NCBI GenBank assembly: GCA_033675265.1
Contig: JAUJYZ010001579.1
Span: 1 to 64,000 of the forward strand
Reading direction: 5' to 3'
Length of the DNA stretch: 64,000 bases
Source of the DNA: Actinostola sp. cb2023
Lineage: Eukaryota; Cnidaria; Anthozoa; Actiniaria; Actinostolidae
The translations under genes and the position numbers were made by a program. The notes below the pieces were generated by a model, which was not told the DNA's origin, did no database searches, and saw only the letters and a program-made list of their open reading frames with translations. Of this stretch, positions 54,801-64,000 are shown piece by piece (within the stretch, counting starts at the first letter, position 1; the number at the start of each line of letters is the position of its first letter).

Positions 54801-56473
54801 ATTTCAATGTGTGTAGGTTCTCTCCTTGCTATACAAAAAATATTCCAAAACATTGTACACGATGTACATGTCCCAAACCCTTCATTTTACGGCACTGGTT
54901 GTATATTCAATGTCTGTAGCATTTCTCAGAACTCATGAATTTGATCCCTTCAGTTAAATGTTTATGACCCTCTTGGTCTGCTATCATACACATGTACATA
55001 TGGATGTACATTTGTGATTAGTGCCCTTAGTTTATACTAGGGTTGTATTTCAATTGTAAACATATGTAGGTTCTCATGTTGACCCTTCAGAATGACCCTC
55101 AAGCTATCATACATGAATTTCGTTACAGATGTTACATAGTACTACCTTAGTTTGTATTGCAACTGGTTGTATTTCTGATGTGGTGTCCCTGGTTCTTTTG
55201 AAAAGTTATGAAACCCTATCAGAATAGGACCCTCCTAAAAAGTTACTGAAAAATCTACATACATCGTGTTACCTTAGTTTTATACTGGTTGTGTTACAGA
55301 CAATGTCTGTAGGTTCTCATGTTGACCCTTCAGAATGACTCCTTCACTGTTTGCTATCATACATGTACACGATGTACATTTGTACCATGGAAGTTTACCA
55401 CAAACGAAGCTTGAGAGGATAAATGATCTTCAAATTATAGTATGATTTAGCCACTTGTCAGTGTGTTAAATAATTATAAGGTGGAAAATTAACCTATTCA
55501 ATAAGCTTAAGCATTTGTTGACTGACTAGTTCAGAATGACCCATACATTTTCCTACTATGGACACTGGCTGTGTAAAGGTGTAACAAAAGCTGTAACGTC
55601 TGTAACAAAAAAGTGAATAGAATAATTCTGGAAAGTTTACTGTTTATAATAAAAAACATTATAGCAAGAGCTCCATCAAAATGAGGTTTTTGCTTCCTGT
55701 TAAAATTTGAAAGCATGGGTGAAGATCTGTAACCTATTTAAACTTCAGGTAAGCAACTTGGGAGATTCTTATTATAAACTTATACAACTTCACTTCCCCC
55801 TTAACAAATCTAGACCAAAGTCACTCCCTTTGCCATCAAACTGTACTTAAATAAAACTACAAAATCTTGTCTGAAGTGTAACGTCTGTAACGAAGAACTG
55901 ACCATATATGTAGATGATTATTTACTTTATGTGGGCAGTACTCTGAACTGTTACATGTATGTACATGTACATCTGTGCCTAATCAGCTGTTTGCTGCCCT
56001 AAAGATTTAAGCTACATGCACATACATGTACATTCTTACAAATTGTACATGCAGCGATTTGCAAAAATTATGTAAAAGCAATATATATCAATATATCAAT
56101 ATATCGGGTGCATTGTAGGTAATTTTCATCATAAAATGGCTGAATAAGCCCTCTAAAGTTCAAATTTTTCAATTGTTTTTCACATACATACTACAAATGT
56201 TAATTGGGTTTAGATTCAGGTTTAATAATAGCTAAAATCAAAGAATTAGGATTATGCAAATTACTATATTTTACAGAATTTTTGCAAATCGCTGTACATG
56301 TACTGGTATTATAAGAAAGCTAGAACAATTTTTTTTTCAAACCTTGACCAACACATGTAGCTTCCCCCCTCTCCTGTAGGTTTTTATTTATTTATTATTA
56401 TGTTTAGGTTAATCATAAATTATTGACCAAGTAGTTGAGTGATCTTAATCTTGAAAAAACTACTTCTTCGCAG
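54801..56473. other. Array edge and unassigned intron
   Basis: 54780-55400 is a jumble of array words with many indels. 55400-56473 has no coding signal; repeated GTAACGTCTGTAACRAA-like words occur at 55590-55610 and 55880-55900. 56079-56120 resembles 2128-2175 (ATATCAATATATCAATATAT then GGGTGCATT). The conserved remainder of kinase exon 7 was looked for here and not found. Confidence 0.5.
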
Positions 56474-56522
56474 ACCTGATGCCGCAGAACTTCTCAAAAA
56501 CCCATTCTTCAAGAAAGCAAGG
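56474..56522 (+). CDS. OXSR1/STK39-like kinase, exon 8 (by content)
   Basis: 49 nt, phase 2 to 0; acceptor CTTCTTCGCAG, donor AGG|GTAAAA. Encodes (R)PDAAELLKNPFFKKAR, the end of the kinase domain (human RPTAAELLRHKFFQKAK). Confidence 0.93.
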
Positions 56523-56574
56523 GTAAAAAGAATGGAAACTGATATTTGAACATGTCACTGGCAATGTTTTATAC

Positions 56575-59100
56575 TGTGCATGGTTTGTACATGTATTGTT
56601 TGTAGTCCTTGTAGTGCTTGTACATGTATTGCTTGTGCTTGTACATGTATTGCTTGTAGTCCTTGTAGTGCTTGTACATGTATTGCTTGTACATGTATTG
56701 CTTGTACATGTATTGCTTGTACATGTATTGCTTGTACATGTATTGCTTTACATGTATTGTTTGTAGTCCTTGTAGTGCTTGTACATGTATGTAGTCCTTT
56801 GCTTGTACATGTATTACTTGTATTGTTTGTAGTCCTTGTAGTGCTTGTACATGTATTGCTTGTACATGTATTGTTTGTAGTCCTTGTAGTGCTTGTACAT
56901 GTATTGCTTGTACATGTATTGTTTGTAGTCCTTGTAGTGCTTGTACATGTATTGCTTGTACATGTATTGTTTGTAGTCCTTGTAGTGCTTGTACATGTAT
57001 TGCTTGTACATGTATTGTTTGTAGTCCTTGTAGTGCTTGTACATGTATTGCTTGTACATGTATTGCTTGTAGTAGTGCTTGTACATGTATTGTACATGTA
57101 TTGCTTGTACATGTATTACATGTTGTGTATGTGTACATGTAGTGCTTGTACATGTATTGCTTGTACATGTATTGTTTGTACATGTAGTCCTTGTAGTGCT
57201 TGTACATGTTATTGCTTGTACATGTATTGCTTGTACATGTAGTCCTTGTACATGTAGTGCTTGTACATGTATTGCTTGTACATGTATTGTATTGCTTTTG
57301 TAGTACATGTAGTGCTTGTACATGTATTGCTTGTACATGTATTGTTTGTAGTGCTTGTACAGTGCTTGTACATGTATTGCTTGTACATGTATTGCTTGTA
57401 CATGTATTGCTTGTACATGTATTGCTTGTACATGTATTGCTTGTACATGTATTGCTTGTACATGTATTGCTTGTACATGTATTGCTTGTACATGTATTGC
57501 TTGTACATGTATTGCTTGTACATGTATTGCTTGTACATGTATTGCTTGCTTACATGTATTGCTTGTACATGTGTGCTTGTACATGTAGTGCTTGTACATG
57601 TTGCTTGTACATGTATTGCTTGTACATGTATTGCTTGTACATGTATTGCTTGTACATGTGTACTTGTACATGTATTGTGCTTGTACATGTATTTGTACAT
57701 GTATTGCTTGTACATGTATTGCTTGTACATGTATTGCTTGTACATGTATGTTGCTTGTACATGTATTGTACATGTTGTACATGTATTGCTTGTACATGTA
57801 GTGCTTGTACATGTATTGCTTGTACATGTAGTGCTTGTACTTGTACATGTAGTGCTTGTACATGTAGTGCTTGTACATGTACATGTACATGTTGCTTGTA
57901 CATGTATTGCATTGTACATGTATTGCTACATGTGTACATGTATTGCTTGTACATGTATTGCTTGTACATGTATTGCTTGTACATGTATTGCTTGTACATG
58001 TATGCTTGCTTGTACATGTATTGCTTGTACATGTATTGCTTGTACATGTATGTTGCTTGTACATGTAGTGCTTGTACATGTAGTGCTTGTACATGTACAT
58101 GTAGTGCTTGTACTTGTACATGTAGTGCTTGTACATGTAGTGCTTGTACATGTATGCTTGTACATGTAGTGCTTGTACATGTAGTGCTTGTACATGTAGT
58201 GCTTGTATGTATGTGTGCTTGTACATGTAGTGCTTGTACATGTATTGTACATACAGTGCTTGTACATTGCTTGTTGTACATGTATTGCTTGTACATGTAT
58301 GCTTGTACATGTATTGCTTGTACATGTTGCTTGTACATGTATTGCTTGTACATGTATTGCTTGTACATGTATTGCTTGTACATGTATTGCTTGTACATGT
58401 ATTGCTTGTACATGTATTGCTTGTACATGTATTGCTTGTACATGTATTGCTTGTACATGTATTGCTTGTACATGTATTGCTTGTACATATTGTAGTATTG
58501 CTTGTACATGTATGCTTGTACATGTATTGCTTGTACATGTATTGCTTGTACATGTTGTACATGTATTGCTTGTACATGTAGTGCTTGTACATGTAGTGCT
58601 TGCTTGCTTGTACATGTATTGCTTGTACATGTATTGCTTGTACATGTATTGCTTGTACATGTATTGCTTGTACATGTATTGCTTGTACATGTATTGCTTG
58701 TACATGTATTGCTTGTACATGTAGTGCTTGTACATGTAGTGCTTGTACATGTAGTGCTTGTACATGTAGTGCTTGTACATGTAGTGCTTGTACATGTATG
58801 TGCTTGTACATTGCTTGTATGTATTGCTTGTACATGTATTGCTTGTACATGTATTGCTTGTACATGTATTGCTTGTACATGTATTGCTTGTACATGTATT
58901 GCTTGTACATGTATTGCTTGTACATGTATTGCTTGTACATGTATTGCTTGTACATGTATTGCTTGTACATGTATTGCTTGTACATGTATTGCTTGTACAT
59001 GTACATGTATTGCTTGTACATGTAGTGCTTGTACATGTAGTGCTTGTACATGTAGTGTACATGTAGTGCTTGTACATGTATTGCTTGTACATGTAGTGCT
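56575..59100. repeat. 16-bp minisatellite (GCTTGTACATGTATTG), about 150 copies
   Basis: Main unit GCTTGTACATGTATTG with GTAGTG and GTAGTCCTTGTAGTGC variants. TGTACA and ACATGT make the array locally self-complementary. All long ORFs on both strands (up to 745 residues) are artefacts. It continues after an insertion at 59735-59925. Confidence 0.97.
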
Positions 59101-59734
59101 CAAGGTACTTAAGGCCATGTCTAATCATTTTGACTAAAAAACACAAAACTTGGCACAGCTTGAGAGTTTTATATCCTCTACTCATTTAAGTGAATGAAAT
59201 CCAAAACAGCGTATCACGTGGTTAACCACGTGACAAAAATTTTGAAAACAAAATATAAAATGCGGTCGCCAGTTTAAGAGGAAAGTGAAAGCAAATAGTT
59301 GTGTATAATCACGTTTATGATCATCTATTAACCCTCGTTTAGAAAACCTGTCTCCCGCTTTTTGCAAGGAGAATATTTCGGAAAAGAGGTCACGTGACCA
59401 TTTCATCAGATTATATTTCTGTAGTTTTCTCTTAAACTATATATAATTCCGAGGTTTTCTAAACGCTATCTTGTTTAACTGGTTATCCTTAACGCTATTA
59501 CGTAAAAGGTATTTCATTGTGAATTGAATTCGCGACCGCATTTAAGAAAAACTATATTTTCCTCCATAAGGTCACGTGACCACATGACGTCACAATTGTT
59601 AGATCCAAATTGTCTCAAATCTTGTATATAACCTTATGCCTAAATATGAGTGCCTAAGTAAATTAGAGCAGCGAGTTATTACAAGAAATGTGATTTTCCA
59701 AGTTGCCTTTTTGAACCAGGCCTTAAGTACCTTG
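59101..59734. mobile_element. AAGGCC-ended element, 634 bp, inserted in the minisatellite
   Basis: Perfect inverted ends CAAGGTACTTAAGGCC / GGCCTTAAGTACCTTG. The flanks give AGTGCT on each side (59095-59100, 59735-59740), a 6-bp target duplication of a minisatellite unit. Internal landmarks (TTAACCACGTGAC, AGGTCACGTGACCA, GCGACCGCATTTAAG) match the older copy at 20010-20690. Superfamily not assigned. Confidence 0.9.
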
Positions 59735-59925
59735 AGTGCTTGTACATGTAGTGCTTGTATATGTAGTGCTTGTACATGTATTGCTTGTACATGTAGTGCT
59801 TGTACATGTAGTGCTTGTACATGTAGTGCTTGTACATGTAGTGCTTGTACATGTATCATTGTCTTGTCATGCTTGTATTGTTTGTAGTGCTTGTATATTG
59901 CTTGTACATCGCTTGTATACAAATG
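59735..59925. repeat. Right part of the 16-bp minisatellite
   Basis: About 9 units of GTACATGTAGTGCTT type followed by degraded units. Confidence 0.9.
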
Positions 59926-60075
59926 TAGCTTGCATTGCTTAGTGATTTGCTTAATGAGAATGCAACACAAACAGGTGATCCTATCCTTTCTCTGGTATAA
60001 GGATATATTTTGCTTATGGAAGGCAGTTCTAAATAATGAGGTATAATATTGTATCTTAATTTTGTCCTTTATTAG

Positions 60076-60141
60076 GATAATGAATATCTCAAGACAACTC
60101 TTATTCCACTTATTAGACCTTTAAATGAGAGATCACATAAG
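60076..60141 (+). CDS. OXSR1/STK39-like kinase, exon 9 (by content)
   Basis: 66 nt, phase 0; acceptor TCCTTTATTAG, donor AAG|GTACAG. Encodes DNEYLKTTLIPLIRPLNERS-HK, matching the post-kinase segment of OSR1 (KEFLQ-KTL---P-ISER-KK). Confidence 0.88.
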
Positions 60142-60464
60142 GTACAGTTGTAGTATGTACTTGCTAGTTGTAATGGTCAGAATTTCATCATTGTCATCAT
60201 GTATAGTCATTATTGATTTATAATAGTGATCATTATCAATAGAATAAAATCCTTTCTCATTTAAAAAATATTCCAAAATTATATTTCATAACATGGCCAT
60301 GAAAACATCATGACATTATTGCCTTGAAGTGAATGAATGAATGAATGAATGAATGAACTTTATTTAGACACAATCAAAAATCACTAAAATTAAAATTAAT
60401 TACAAAGTGCTCTCCCTTTGAGCCGTGTAAAAAGATAATTCTACATAATTATTATAATTACATT
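60142..60464. other. Intron, 5' part
   Basis: AT-rich, with a (GAAT)n run at 60330-60358. Confidence 0.5.
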
Positions 60465-62035
60465 GACATGGCCGTGAAGTCACTGTGACATGGCCTTGAA
60501 ATCACCTTGACATGGCTATGAAGTCATCTTGACATGGCCTTGAAGTCACCTTGACATGGCTATGAAGTCCCTGTAACATGGCCATGAAGTCACTGTGACA
60601 TGGCCTTGAAGTCACCTTGACATGGCCTTGAAGTCACCTTGACATGGCCTTGAAGTCACCTTGACATGGCTATGAAGTCCGTGTGACATGGCCTTAGAGT
60701 CGCTGTGACATGACCTTGAAGTCACCTTGACATGGCTATGAAGTCCCTGTGACATGGCCTTAGAGTCACTGTGACATGGCCTTAGAGTCACTGTGACATG
60801 GCCTTGAAGTCACCTTGACATGGCTATGAAGTCCCTGTAACATGGCCATGAAGTCACTGTGACATGGCCTTGAAGTCACCTTGACATGGCCTTGAAGTCA
60901 CCTTGACATGGTCTTGAAGTCACCTTGACATAGCCTTGAAGTCACCTTGACATGGCCTTGAAGTCACCTTGACATGGTCTTGAAGTCACCTTGACATGGC
61001 CTTGAAGTCACCTTGACATGGTCTTGAAGTTACCTTGACATGGCCATGAAGTCACTGTTGTGACATAGCCTTGAAGTCACCTTGACATGGCTATGAAGTC
61101 CCTGTGACATGGCCTTAGAGTCACTGTGACATGACCTTGAAGTCACCTTGACATGGCTATGAAGTCACTGTGACATGGCCATGAAGTCACTGTGACATGG
61201 CCTTGAAGTCACCTTGACATGGCCTTGAAGTCACCTTGACATGGTCTTGAAGTCACCTTGACATGGCCATGAAGTCACTGTTGTGACATAGCCTTGAAGT
61301 CACCTTGACATGGCTATGAAGTCCCTGTGACATGGCCTTAGAGTCACTGTGACATGACCTTGAAGTCACCTTGACATGGCCTTGAAGTCACCTTGACATG
61401 GTCTTGAAGTCACCTTGACATGGCCATGAAGTCACTGTTGTGACATGGCTTTGAAGTCACCTAGACATGGCCATGAAGTCACTGTGACATGGCCATGAAG
61501 TCACTGTGACATGGCCTTGAAGTCACCTTGACATGGCCTTGAAGTCACCTTGACATGGCCTTGAAGTCACCTTGACATGGTCTTGAAGTCACCTTAACAT
61601 GGCCATGAAGTCACTGTTGTGACATGGCCTTGAAGTCACCTTGACATGGCTATGAAGTCCCTGTGACATGGCCTTAGAGTCACTGTGACATGACCTTGAA
61701 GTCACCTTGACATGGCCTTGAAGTCACCTTGACATGGTCTTGAAGTCACCTTGACATGGTCTTGAAGTCACTTTGACATGACCATGAAGTCACTGTTGTG
61801 ACATGGCCTTGAAGTCACCTTGACATGGTCTTGAAGTCACTTTGACATGGCCTTGAAGTCACTGTTGTGACATTGCCTTGAAGTCACCTTGACATGGTCT
61901 TGAAGTCACTTTGACATGGCTATGAAGTCACTTTGACATGGTCATGAAGTCACTGTTGTGACATGACCATGAAGTCACTGTGACATGATAATATGGCCAT
62001 GAAGTCCCTGTGACATGGCCTTAGAGTCACTGTGA
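60465..62035 (+). repeat. 22-bp minisatellite, about 70 copies
   Basis: Unit CATGGCCTTGAAGTCACCTT-GA with CATGGCTATGAAGTCCCTGT and GTTGTGA variants arranged in higher-order blocks. Confidence 0.97.
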
Positions 62036-62071
62036 CAAAATATAAAACGTTTTCTGTGTTTACATAACTAG

Positions 62072-62167
62072 GTAAAACGTGTTCCTGGTTCTAGTGGTAG
62101 ATTACATAGAACTGAGGATGGGAGCTGGGAGTGGTCTGATGAAGAGACCCAAGATACAGCTGAAAAG
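62072..62167 (+). CDS. OXSR1/STK39-like kinase, exon 10 (by content)
   Basis: 96 nt, phase 0; acceptor CATAACTAG, donor AAG|GTTAAT. Encodes [32 protein letters not shown]. The [18 protein letters not shown] block is the conserved S-motif region of SPAK/OSR1 proteins. Confidence 0.96.
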
Positions 62168-62232
62168 GTTAATATTACATTTACTGTGCTTGCATGTCTG
62201 ATACGTGTGATTAATATGTTCTACAATTGCAG

Positions 62233-62274
62233 AGATCAAAAGAACGTCCTCAGAATAGTACTGTAAAGGAAGAG
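62233..62274 (+). CDS. OXSR1/STK39-like kinase, exon 11 (by content)
   Basis: 42 nt, phase 0; acceptor ACAATTGCAG, donor GAG|GTATGT. Encodes [14 protein letters not shown] in the low-conservation linker. Confidence 0.75.
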
Positions 62275-62364
62275 GTATGTGCAGTGATGCTGTTTGAAAT
62301 ACTGGCGTCTAGTCTGGAACAGGGTATCAAAAATAGAGTATGTTTGTAATAGATTACAATTATA

Positions 62365-62527
62365 TACACCGATTGCAAACATGGCGACCCATTTGAATAA
62401 CCATTGTTCTTTGACTGACTAGCCTTGTGTTCATGTGGAAACACAAAAGCGTTCTCACCTGTATGAGAGGCTAGTCAGTCAAGAACAATGGTTATTCAAA
62501 TTGGTCGCCATGTTCGGAATCGGTGTA
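62365..62527. mobile_element. Foldback MITE, 163 bp
   Basis: TACACCGATTGCAAACATGG pairs with the right end; pairing continues through TGAATAACCATTGTTCTT and GACTGACTAGCC. Confidence 0.85.
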
Positions 62528-62532
62528 TGAGC

Positions 62533-62587
62533 AGCCGTGTTGTATAAGATATATTTGGCTCGTGATTGTAGATCTTATACAACACGG
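62533..62587. repeat. Short hairpin
   Basis: CCGTGTTGTATAAGAT / ATCTTATACAACACGG with a 23-base loop. Confidence 0.8.
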
Positions 62588-62659
62588 ATGCAAATATGCA
62601 TCAGACTTATCATATCCACAGATACATGTATGAAATCATGTTCTACTATAATTTTCAAG

Positions 62660-63085
62660 ATACCAGTAAGTTTGGCCGAGAAAATCAAAGTTAAAGTCTA
62701 TGCAAATGAAGACGATTTTGTATCAGAAATACAAGCTCTGCCACAGTTGTGATTTCTATTGTGTTTTCCTCGTGAATTATTCATGAATATGATAAATAAT
62801 AATAATAATAAATATAATAATAATAATAATAATAATAATAAAGAGTATTTAGTGCTCACTACCACTGACAGGCTCCATGCTAGTTTGCTTGCTAGTTGCT
62901 AGCAGCTCTTGAGAATAAGTGAACATACATGTATATTGTACATAATTGTATCGAATCATGAATAATTAGTGAGGGAAATACAATAGAAATCATAAGCGTA
63001 GCAGACATCTGTAAATCGGATACAGAATCGTCCTCATTTGCATTCAACTTTAACTTTAACTTTAACTCGGCCAAACTGTTTCCTA
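62660..63085. repeat. Foldback with (TAA)n loop
   Basis: AGTTTGGCCGAGAAAATCAA...TATTCATGAAT pairs imperfectly with 62945-63080. The loop has an (AAT)n run at 62798-62841. Both arms can be translated (YANEDDFVSEIQ / NANEDDSVSDLQ), a by-product of the inverted repeat. Confidence 0.75.
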
Positions 63086-63128
63086 TCATCCAAATTATAG
63101 TAAATCATCCACTTATACATCGTTGGAT

Positions 63129-63230
63129 TCGATAAGTCAGATACAATATTCGTGTCCAAGCTGTATGGTATTTACAATGGCTCACCTTCGGCTCGCCATT
63201 GTAAATGCCATACAGTTTGGCCGCTCATAT
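63129..63230. repeat. Hairpin repeat, 102 bp
   Basis: GATACAATATTCGTGTCCAA...TTTACAATGGC pairs with GCCATTGTAAATGCCATACA...ATTGTATC around TCACCTTCG. Confidence 0.85.
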
Positions 63231-63340
63231 TGTATCTATTACATATTGATGATGTACAGTATATACAATTTATTTACAGTAGAACGATAACAGTTTTAAT
63301 TATGTTACAAGTATGATTTATCATTGTTTGCAATGTTTAG

Positions 63341-63416
63341 AAATTGAATAAAAAACAAGAAAGTGTTGTGTCTACAAACCAACAAACTCCAGTAACCACA
63401 CCATCTGCAGAACAAG
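63341..63416 (+). CDS. OXSR1/STK39-like kinase, exon 12 (by content)
   Basis: 76 nt, phase 0 to 1; acceptor GCAATGTTTAG, donor CAAG|GTTAGA. Encodes KLNKKQESVVSTNQQTPVTT-PSAEQ, a linker rich in Gln, Thr and Ser. The gene continues beyond the window; the C-terminal CCT domain that binds RFXV motifs is not yet reached. Confidence 0.7.
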
Positions 63417-63617
63417 GTTAGACAATGGAAATACTGCAGTCTCTCTATATAAACAAGTATAACAATAGTACATAACGAATCAGCTAAGCAGTACATGTAT
63501 GTACAATGTTTAGATACATACATGTACATTGTATATGAACAATGATTACTTTTGAACTATTACCAAGCAACAATATTATTTGAGGATTTCGTTGTACGTA
63601 GGTATCATATGCGATTA

Positions 63618-63760
63618 ATAATAGTCTCTCCTACGTGTGTATAGAAATATAATTTATTTCCCAAGCTTTCGGGTCATTGACCCATCATCAGGGGTTGTAT
63701 GACCCGAAAGCTTGGGAAATAAATTATATTTCTATACACACGTAGAAGAGACTTATATTA
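63618..63760. repeat. Palindromic repeat with hammerhead-like core (minus)
   Basis: ACGTGTGTATAGAAATATAA...CAAGCTTTCGGGTCA pairs with its complement. On the minus strand the centre reads CTGATGA (63691-63685), a 5-bp stem GGGTC/GACCC with a short loop, then GAAA (63670-63667): the order and spacing of a hammerhead core. Penelope-like elements are known to carry such ribozymes. Confidence 0.5.
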
Positions 63761-64000
63761 TTAAAGTGAACAATATTATTATTTACCGGTACCTTTATGT
63801 TTGACTACATGTATTTTAGTTAAAAGACCATATACTACTCACCCTTTATTCCCATTCTCGTCCCCAGACCCTTCTCAGCTTTCTAACGAAAAATCGTAGG
63901 CTCTGGTAAGAGACGTCTCAAGCCTCAATTTGATTGGCCGAAATAATTCCATGCGTAATTAGCGACAAATATGCACAACTACAATAATATGCAAAGAGAA
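63761..64000. other. Intron continuing to the right edge
   Basis: AT-rich; no exon recognised before the window ends. Confidence 0.4.

Noticed and set aside
56555..59185. Long Cys/Thr/Ser or Tyr/Lys/Met repeats on both strands, up to 745 residues
   Set aside because: Translations of the GCTTGTACATGTATTG minisatellite; open on both strands and several frames.
62537..63089. Two similar short ORFs on opposite strands (YANEDDFVSEIQ / NANEDDSVSDLQ)
   Set aside because: They are the two arms of one inverted repeat, not duplicated genes.

Overview
The window is animal nuclear DNA: AT-rich, intron-containing and packed with repeats. It is most likely from a cnidarian, probably an anthozoan. Evidence for this is a multi-exon metazoan SPAK/OSR1-type kinase gene, an intronless STK35/PDIK1L-like kinase, fragments of KDZ transposases, pogo-like MITEs with CAGTNRAACC ends, tRNA-derived SINEs and a decayed mobile-element ORF carrying a 2A motif. 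The species call is inference; no marker gene is present. Coordinates of exons and element ends were read by eye.

Layout. 0-3.4 kb: foldback repeats. 3.4-5.2 kb: a Mutator-like MITE with a 9-bp target duplication, ending 45 bp before the start codon of an intronless STK35-like kinase (4185-5162, +). 5.9-10.8 kb: five recognisable exons of a KDZ transposase on the minus strand, hosting several smaller MITEs. 11.4-19.1 kb: nested hairpin-ended elements; uninterrupted copies of two insertion sites lie in the same window, so insertion order can be read. 19.3-23.2 kb: long inverted-repeat elements and a pogo-like MITE with its empty site next door. 23.2-25.1 kb: a 54-bp minisatellite and a TGTGGCA-rich repeat. 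26.5-28.3 kb: another hairpin-ended element and a two-TM ORF. 29.0-32.2 kb and 36.3-37.4 kb: the same 53-bp hairpin-bearing minisatellite in opposite orientations, flanking pogo-like MITEs, a (TTCC)n tract and a small basic/Tudor-like ORF. 37.6-41.1 kb: a frameshifted RecQ-like helicase fragment, a near-perfect palindrome, and a hairpin-ended element (38.57-40.81 kb) inserted into one palindrome arm and carrying a broken ORF with a DIEKNPGP 2A motif and a cysteine-peptidase-like block.

41.85 kb to the right edge: one gene, an OXSR1/STK39 (SPAK/OSR1, fly fray) orthologue on the plus strand. Eleven exons are clear by phase and homology, plus a partial one. It continues past the window, so the C-terminal RFXV-binding domain is not seen. 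Its introns are swollen by unrelated tandem arrays: 16 bp in intron 3, 25-27 bp and 52 bp in intron 5, a 100-bp array in the intron-6/exon-7 region, 16 bp (TGTACATG-rich) and then 22 bp in the two introns further on.

The most unusual feature is the 100-bp array at 52.2-54.8 kb. Each unit contains the 3' splice site and first 13-14 codons of a kinase exon, about 28 times, each followed by an in-frame stop. The rest of that exon (the conserved segment after the QNDPP motif, up to the RP motif) is not found in the window. This is either an exon shattered by amplification or a misassembled array.
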